Assembly: GCA_013697225.1 (NCBI GenBank)
Contig: JACCXG010000005.1
Coordinates: 1 to 11,889, forward strand
Origin: Acidobacteriota bacterium
GTDB lineage: Bacteria; Acidobacteriota; Vicinamibacteria; Vicinamibacterales; 2-12-FULL-66-21
Reading direction: 5' to 3'
Length of the DNA: 11,889 nucleotides
The notes under the pieces are model-generated. The model ran no database searches. It was given only the letters and a program-made list of their open reading frames with translations, and had not been told where the DNA came from. The position numbers were made by a program, and so were the translations under genes. Numbering within the stretch: the stretch's first letter is position 1; each line of letters starts with the position of its first letter. This document shows positions 7,599 through 11,889 of this stretch, piece by piece.

Positions 7599-10500
7599 AT
7601 GGGCTCTAGCCCGGCGCGCCGAGGGAGACGTCGGTGCGAGGCCGCGATTCGGTCCGCATGCGTCATCCTCGCGTGGGCCTTCCTGACACCCGTCCTGCAT
7701 GCCGACAGTTCCTCGCCTGCGGGAATCTGGTACCTCAACGCCAACGGTCATCGCCTCACTCTGGAGATTGCCGAATCCGGAAGTGGGTTCATCGGAGCCC
7801 TCCAGGAGGACGGAGGAACGCGGGAAGAAATCTCGCACATCTCGTGGGATGAAGTCGGCCGCTGGCTGGAATTCCGACGCGCGGGCGCGAACACCTATCA
7901 GTGGTATCGAATGAGCCTCGTCGAAGGTGTCTCGGCCGGCCGGTTCTCCCACAGCACCGGTGCTGAGAAGCCTGCTCCTTCCGAGTACTCGTTCCACGTG
8001 ACAGGGTGGAGTTCGAGCCACCTCGACACAGACATCGTCCCCCGCGCATGGCGGCTGACCGTCAACGGAACCTACCGGGCGGTGCTGCGGATTGATCGCG
8101 ACTCCAACGCCATGCTCGTGGGACGCTTGAAGATCTACGACAACTCCGCTGTGCCTGGCGTCCAGGAGGAACTCGAGTACGAGCTCGCTGACGTCAGCTG
8201 GGACGGAACAAGGGTGGCATTCACCAGGCACCTGTCGGCGGGCGCCGCGCAGTACTTTACCGGAACGGCAAGCGGCCGGTTCATCGGCGGGACCTTCCAT
8301 GGCGGCAGTGGTGCGCCGGCCAACTGGAGCGGAACACGATCTCAGGTGCTGGGATTCGGGCTCGGCTCGCGCGTATCCAGTCGGACGTCCTGGCGTGCGG
8401 ACCGCGGGTCGTGGCAGGAAGCCACCCGCTCGCGGCTGATGAACCTCACGCAGGGAATGCGCCTCGCCAGCACCCCGCCGCCTGTGGTCACGGTGACAGA
8501 AGTGCCTTGCACAGGCTGCCCGTTCACAACGGGTGAGAGCTATCCGCCCGAGCGGGACGACAATCCTGCTCAGTGGCCGCCGAACTACAGCCTGCGGCGC
8601 CTGCGGTTCTCAATTCAGGTGCCCAACCGGTTTGCCCCGAGGAACGCCCCGCCCCTGCGGGAGTTCGTGGCCTATCTGGCGGTACCACACGGGAGCCCGC
8701 CACCAGGAGGGTTTCCTGCTGCCGTGGTCGTCAACGGCCACGGCAGCAGCGCGGCTCATCTCTTCCTGCAGGACGACGGCGACCCCGAGGGAGGTTCCTG
8801 GTACGGGGAGTCCGCCGCAAGGCGGAACATGGTGGTGCTTGCGGTCGACGTCGGACATCGAGCGGAATGGAACGCACCCGGACCGGTCCACCCGTCTGTT
8901 GTCGGCGGCGGATTCGGTTCCTCGGACTGGGAGGAGGACGGCGAGAGAAGTGCCAGTAGCTCCGCCGCTCTCACGTACCTGCAATCGCTGCCGGACGTGA
9001 ACACTGACGGGATATACATGGCAGGCCTCTCCATGGGGGGTGAGGTCGCCATGATTACCGCGGCACTGGACCTGAGGATCTCCCTCGTCGTTGTGGCGGG
9101 TTACGCCCCCGACATGCACGTCATGGATCTACACGGCAACCATCCGTGCTATCGGTGGAACAACGCTGATATCCACGAGTATCTGGATGTGTCCGACTAT
9201 GGCGCGTTGGTCGCGCCGAGGCCCCTGATCGTGGAGACCGGACGACAGGACTTTGTCTTTTCGAGCCTGTCTACGCCGTGGGCGTCGGCCAAACAGGTCA
9301 CCCGTCGCACGCGAGCGGCGTACGACGAGGATCAGGACCGTCTGATCCATTATCTGCATTACGACGCCCATCGATTCCACGTAGGAGAGTACAACCCCCG
9401 GCATCCTTCGCGGCCCCGAGGAATCACTGAGACGGTCGTCAACGCACCGAGCAGTGTTCACGACGTGTCGTGGCAAACCGACCACCAAACCGTCGTACGC
9501 CCCGGACGCGAGTCCTTGTACGCGGTCATTACCACCTTCGTGTTATCAGGGGCGCTCATCGGTCGCGACTGCGCCGTGAGGATTGAACCCGCGACGATCG
9601 TTGTGAGCAGCGAGGGGACCAGTGGCACGGTCGCGGTCCTGGCTCCGGAGTCCTGTTCATGGGCGGTTGGGCAGGGTGTCTCACCCTGGATCCACGTGTC
9701 CGCGGGAGGCACCGGAAGCGGTAGCGTGCGGTACACCGTGGATGCGAACTCCGGGTCGGAGGACCGCGTTGGCACGGTCACGATCGGCGCCGCCCTCTTT
9801 GTACTCCACCAGGCCGGCGCTCAACGACCGGTGCGGCACGCGGCGGAGGAGGCCTGTGGCGATGTCGGAGCGGACGTCGCGGTCTGGCGTCCGGTCGATG
9901 GCATGTGGCATATCAAGTCCTCGTGCGACAGGGAGGCCAGGCTGCTCGTCTTTCAGTGGGGAAGCGGCGCTCTGAACGACAGACCCGTTCCGGCCGATTA
10001 CGATGGCGACGGGATCACGGACCTGGCGGTATGGCGTTCGACGGAAGGCATGTGGCACATCCGGCGGTCGGGAGGCGGGTTTCAGGATTCTTTCTCAGTC
10101 CAGTGGGGTGCCGACATCCTGGGGGATGTCCCTGTTCCCGCAGACTACGACGGGGACGGCCGAGCGGAGATAGCGGTCTGGCGTCCCGGAGAGGGCATCT
10201 GGTACATCCGCACGTCCAGGAGTGGCTACCAGAGCGCCTTCTCGGTTCAATGGGGCGCAGGGGGCCTGGGCGATGTCCCCGTCCCGGCTGATTATGACGG
10301 GGACGGCCGAACGGACATCGCGGTCTGGCGGCCCGGAGACGGCATGTGGCACATCCTCACGTCAACGAGTGGTTATCAGAGCTCTTTCTCGACTCAATGG
10401 GGCGCAGGGGGCCTGGGGGATCTTCCCGTTCCGGCTGACTATGACGGCGACGGGCGAACGGACATCGCGGTCTGGCGGCCAGGAGACGGGGTATGGCACA

Positions 10501-10787
10501 TCCGCACGTCTGAGAGTAAGTACCAAAGCTTCTTCTCGTTCCAGTGGGGAGCCGGTGCACATGACGATGTTCCCGTGGCGTCTGACTACGATGGAGACGG
10601 ACGTGCCGATCTGGCGGTGTGGCGTCCGCGCACTGGGACCTGGCACGTCCGCAGGTCGTCAAGCGGGTACACCACCGCCTACTCTCTGCAGTGGGGGGCC
10701 GAGGTCTGGCAGGACGTACCGCTGCGAAGGGGCTTCACACGGCAGACCTCCTCCTCAGGCCCACGGCCGCACCCCGGCTCCTGGTAA
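7599..10787 (+). CDS. Secreted alpha/beta-hydrolase with BACON domain and FG-GAP-like repeats
   Basis: A 1062-residue exported protein. Residues 1-35 are a signal peptide with an arginine-rich start, hydrophobic core VILAWAFLTPVL and cleavage after LHA. Residues about 40-245 hold two copies of an unrecognised beta-rich module (NG at 49 and 156, SWD at 82 and 200). Residues about 340-600 are an alpha/beta-hydrolase: VNGHG at 378-382 (oxyanion region), GLSMGG with nucleophile Ser478, GRQDF with Asp551, and DAHRFH with His591 or His594. The triad looks intact, so an esterase or deacetylase is likely; the substrate is unknown. Residues about 660-740 are a BACON domain (CSWAV, PWIHVSAGGTGSGSVRYTV, GTVTI, HQAG). 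Residues about 757-1045 are six FG-GAP-like blades with calcium-binding DYDGDG loops at 800, 849, 898, 947 and 996. Binding of a carbohydrate or other surface polymer is inferred. The ATG at 7599 is the only good start after the stop at 7590. No clear ribosome binding site and no C-terminal anchor were seen. Confidence 0.9.
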   Translation: MGSSPARRGRRRCEAAIRSACVILAWAFLTPVLHADSSSPAGIWYLNANGHRLTLEIAESGSGFIGALQEDGGTREEISHISWDEVGRWLEFRRAGANTYQWYRMSLVEGVSAGRFSHSTGAEKPAPSEYSFHVTGWSSSHLDTDIVPRAWRLTVNGTYRAVLRIDRDSNAMLVGRLKIYDNSAVPGVQEELEYELADVSWDGTRVAFTRHLSAGAAQYFTGTASGRFIGGTFHGGSGAPANWSGTRSQVLGFGLGSRVSSRTSWRADRGSWQEATRSRLMNLTQGMRLASTPPPVVTVTEVPCTGCPFTTGESYPPERDDNPAQWPPNYSLRRLRFSIQVPNRFAPRNAPPLREFVAYLAVPHGSPPPGGFPAAVVVNGHGSSAAHLFLQDDGDPEGGSWYGESAARRNMVVLAVDVGHRAEWNAPGPVHPSVVGGGFGSSDWEEDGERSASSSAALTYLQSLPDVNTDGIYMAGLSMGGEVAMITAALDLRISLVVVAGYAPDMHVMDLHGNHPCYRWNNADIHEYLDVSDYGALVAPRPLIVETGRQDFVFSSLSTPWASAKQVTRRTRAAYDEDQDRLIHYLHYDAHRFHVGEYNPRHPSRPRGITETVVNAPSSVHDVSWQTDHQTVVRPGRESLYAVITTFVLSGALIGRDCAVRIEPATIVVSSEGTSGTVAVLAPESCSWAVGQGVSPWIHVSAGGTGSGSVRYTVDANSGSEDRVGTVTIGAALFVLHQAGAQRPVRHAAEEACGDVGADVAVWRPVDGMWHIKSSCDREARLLVFQWGSGALNDRPVPADYDGDGITDLAVWRSTEGMWHIRRSGGGFQDSFSVQWGADILGDVPVPADYDGDGRAEIAVWRPGEGIWYIRTSRSGYQSAFSVQWGAGGLGDVPVPADYDGDGRTDIAVWRPGDGMWHILTSTSGYQSSFSTQWGAGGLGDLPVPADYDGDGRTDIAVWRPGDGVWHIRTSESKYQSFFSFQWGAGAHDDVPVASDYDGDGRADLAVWRPRTGTWHVRRSSSGYTTAYSLQWGAEVWQDVPLRRGFTRQTSSSGPRPHPGSW
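9868..10730 (+). repeat. 147-bp tandem coding repeat encoding FG-GAP-like blades
   Basis: The codons for the Asp-Tyr-Asp-Gly-Asp-Gly loop begin at 9996, 10143, 10290, 10437 and 10584, each exactly 147 bp (49 codons) apart. A sixth blade at the start, from about 9868, keeps the AVWRP...MWHI part but lacks the acidic loop. Consensus per unit: VPADYDGDG-x2-D-x-AVWRP-x2-G-x-WHI, then a variable Ser/Tyr-rich strand and a QWGA turn. The units around 10253-10340 and 10400-10487 are almost identical at the nucleotide level and the others are more diverged, so at least one duplication or conversion is recent. Confidence 0.88.
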
Positions 10788-11130
10788 GCCTGCGGTTGTT
10801 GAGGCGAGAGAGAGGTTGGCGGAGGGATGGGGAGGTGGGCCGAAATGCACCTCCCGCTGGGCATATGCTTTGATCCAGCATGGCGCATCCGGTAACTCTA
10901 GAAATGACTGAGACAGTCCACTAGCGTCCGCGCTGGCGAAAATCGGCCCGTTTGCCCGCCGACTATGCCGGTCGTGTCCCGCAGCGCGAATGCCAGTCGC
11001 AAGTAGTTTGTAACCATTGCTCAGATTCCGGTGTTGCGGCAAGCCTACTGCGATGAATCGCGTCTGTTGGACTCCGGGCGTCAGGGACGCGACCCACGCC
11101 TGAGCCTTGCCGTTTGTCCGGTGACCACGT
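10788..11130. other. Intergenic region between convergent genes, with a possible hairpin
   Basis: No gene is supported here. An 8-bp perfect stem, GGGAGGTG (10830-10837) with CACCTCCC (10848-10855) and a 10-nt loop, lies 43 bases after the stop of the secreted hydrolase. It may be the 3' end of that transcript, though no T-run follows. A short palindrome, GACTG-AGA-CAGTC, lies at 10906-10918. The upstream gene is on the plus strand and the VapC remnant downstream is on the minus strand, so both transcripts run into this stretch. Confidence 0.5.
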
Positions 11131-11535
11131 TCAAGGATGAATGACGGAGAGCTCGAGAAATCTCTCGAACGGGTCGAAGTCTCGATCGCGGTGAAGCAGT
11201 GCGTGCTGTTCACGCAGGCAGAACGTGGCGATCAGGCAGTCTATCGTCTTCCGTACCGTGCGACCGCGGCTCCGAAGAGCGCGATAGTTGTGGGCTGCCT
11301 CTCGTGCCAGCGCGACGCCGCCTGTGTCGAACACCTCGAACTTCGCCAGCTCCTCTTCAACCTCTTTAGCCGTCAGGTCGCCGCGGACGCCCTGCAACAC
11401 CTCGCACAGGATGATGTCGGTGAGTCCAAGACGTTCTGAAACACGCGGTCCCAGCCGATCGGCGTCATGGAAGAAGAGGCCCGCCTCCTGAAGGGTGTTG
11501 CCTCCTGAGAGATTCGATACGGTAGCATCTGCAGG
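11131..11535 (-). pseudogene. VapC-type PIN-domain toxin with damaged 5' end
   Basis: The minus-strand frame reads LGLTDIILCEVLQGVRGDL, then a helical section with FDTGGVALAREAAHNYRALR, then TVRKTIDCLIATFC, and HALLHRDRDFDPFERFLEL before a stop at 11131-11133. This is the body of a VapC toxin, an RNase of the PIN fold. The family's acidic residues are visible: Glu in CEVLQG (11401-11403), Asp in KTIDCLI (11239-11241) and Asp in DRDFD. The N-terminal Asp motif, normally (V)DTSVWI, seems to survive only as DATV-S-N-L (Asp at 11527-11529), with two or so residues deleted after it and a one-base shift just before it. The open frame has no ATG; its first usual start is a GTG at 11400, which would give 89 residues lacking the first catalytic Asp. 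No VapB antitoxin gene lies at its 5' side, where the next gene points the other way. Probably inactive. Confidence 0.75.
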
Positions 11536-11541
11536 ATGAAA

Positions 11542-11546
11542 AGAGG
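11542..11546 (+). promoter_or_regulatory. Ribosome binding site of the CcbP-like gene
   Basis: AGAGG sits six bases before the ATG at 11553, a good Shine-Dalgarno match. It lies inside a 6-codon frame, MKRGES, whose ATG is at 11536 and whose TGA overlaps the ATG as ATGA. The site supports 11553 as the true start. Confidence 0.6.
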
Positions 11547-11552
11547 CGAGTC

Positions 11553-11889
11553 ATGACGCGCACGACCAGGCGAGCAGCAGACACGAAGGCTAGGCGGCGC
11601 AAGGATAGCCCGTCCGCGATGCTCGACGCGCTCATCGGGGAAGCGACGGTTGATGCCTACGACGAGTCCGAGCAGACAGCCGGCTTCTACACGATGCTTG
11701 AGGAGCACCTGGCGATGCCCTTCTCGACCGAGGTGCTCGGCATGGAGGTCACGGTCGATCGCATTGACATGACCGATGACGAGGAGATCGTTGCGGTCTG
11801 TGCACGGGGCAGGTCCCGCCAGCGGATACGGCTCGTCGAGCTGCCCCTTCCAAACCCGGCACCGAAGGGCTCGGAGTGGATCGACGCCT
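11553..11889 (+). CDS. CcbP-like calcium-binding family protein (3' partial)
   Basis: Small soluble protein, cut by the window end after 112 residues. It has a basic N-terminal tail (RTTRRAADTKARRRK), then an acidic helical part (DAYDESEQTAGFYTMLEEHL), a beta section (MPFSTEVLGMEVTVDRIDMT, then IVAVCARG) and an ending PLPNPAPKGSEWIDA. The order AYDE...GFYTMLEEHL..PF...VLG..V.V matches the family of the cyanobacterial calcium-binding protein CcbP, and homologues in other bacteria are annotated that way. Whether this one binds calcium is not shown by sequence. CcbP is about 130 residues long, so only a short tail should be missing. The ATG at 11553 is preferred because AGAGG lies six bases before it. 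It is divergent from the damaged VapC gene, with almost no space between them. Confidence 0.72.
   Translation, partial: MTRTTRRAADTKARRRKDSPSAMLDALIGEATVDAYDESEQTAGFYTMLEEHLAMPFSTEVLGMEVTVDRIDMTDDEEIVAVCARGRSRQRIRLVELPLPNPAPKGSEWIDA

Noticed and set aside
7173..8300. A 375-codon minus-strand frame covering the start of the secreted hydrolase
   Set aside because: It lies opposite a signal peptide and beta module that read convincingly on the plus strand, and its translation shows no recognisable domain.
9868..10730. Regular repeats that might suggest a CRISPR or satellite array
   Set aside because: The 147-bp units are in frame throughout, have no spacers and encode FG-GAP-like blades.
10904..10965. 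Possible insertion-sequence end around GACTGAGACAGTC and the following CGAAAATCGGCCCG
   Set aside because: There is only a short palindrome: no transposase remnant, no matching second end and no target duplication that I could find.

Overview
The window is high-GC DNA with long, well-spaced genes. The protein families visible here are an Oar-type TonB receptor with an N-terminal carboxypeptidase-regulatory domain, remnants of a MacB/ADOP-type ABC permease, a prolyl oligopeptidase fragment, and a secreted protein with BACON and FG-GAP repeats. That mix best fits an Acidobacteriota-like soil or sediment bacterium (Vicinamibacteria would suit). The assignment rests on gene content only. No rRNA, tRNA, CRISPR array or intact insertion sequence was found.

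Layout. (1) 3-3659: a 5'-truncated TonB-dependent outer-membrane receptor, followed by a perfect GC-rich hairpin at 3666-3686. (2) 3756-6008: an integral membrane protein with a C-terminal spermidine-synthase-like domain, on the same strand. (3) 6002-6961: a gene graveyard. It holds a decayed ParE/RelE-type toxin, a piece of an ABC permease broken by several frameshifts, and the C-terminal end of a prolyl oligopeptidase joined in frame to the permease piece. (4) 6962-7598: no supportable gene. (5) 7599-10787: a secreted 1062-residue protein with a duplicated beta-rich N-terminal module, an alpha/beta-hydrolase domain with a recognisable catalytic triad, a BACON domain and six FG-GAP-like blades on an exact 147-bp period. 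(6) 10788-11130: intergenic. (7) 11131-about 11535, minus strand: a VapC/PIN toxin gene with a damaged 5' end and no antitoxin beside it. (8) 11553 to the window end: the start of a CcbP-like small acidic protein, annotated in its family as calcium-binding.

The genes do not form an obvious pathway. The first two are co-directional and about 100 bp apart, with a hairpin between them, so they are probably separate units. The 1062-residue protein stands alone. The relics at 6.0-7.0 kb and the degraded VapC mark the window from 6 kb onward as a place where fragments of accessory genes have accumulated. I found no convincing new multi-gene system. The most unusual items are the in-frame permease/peptidase chimera and the architecture of the 1062-residue secreted protein.
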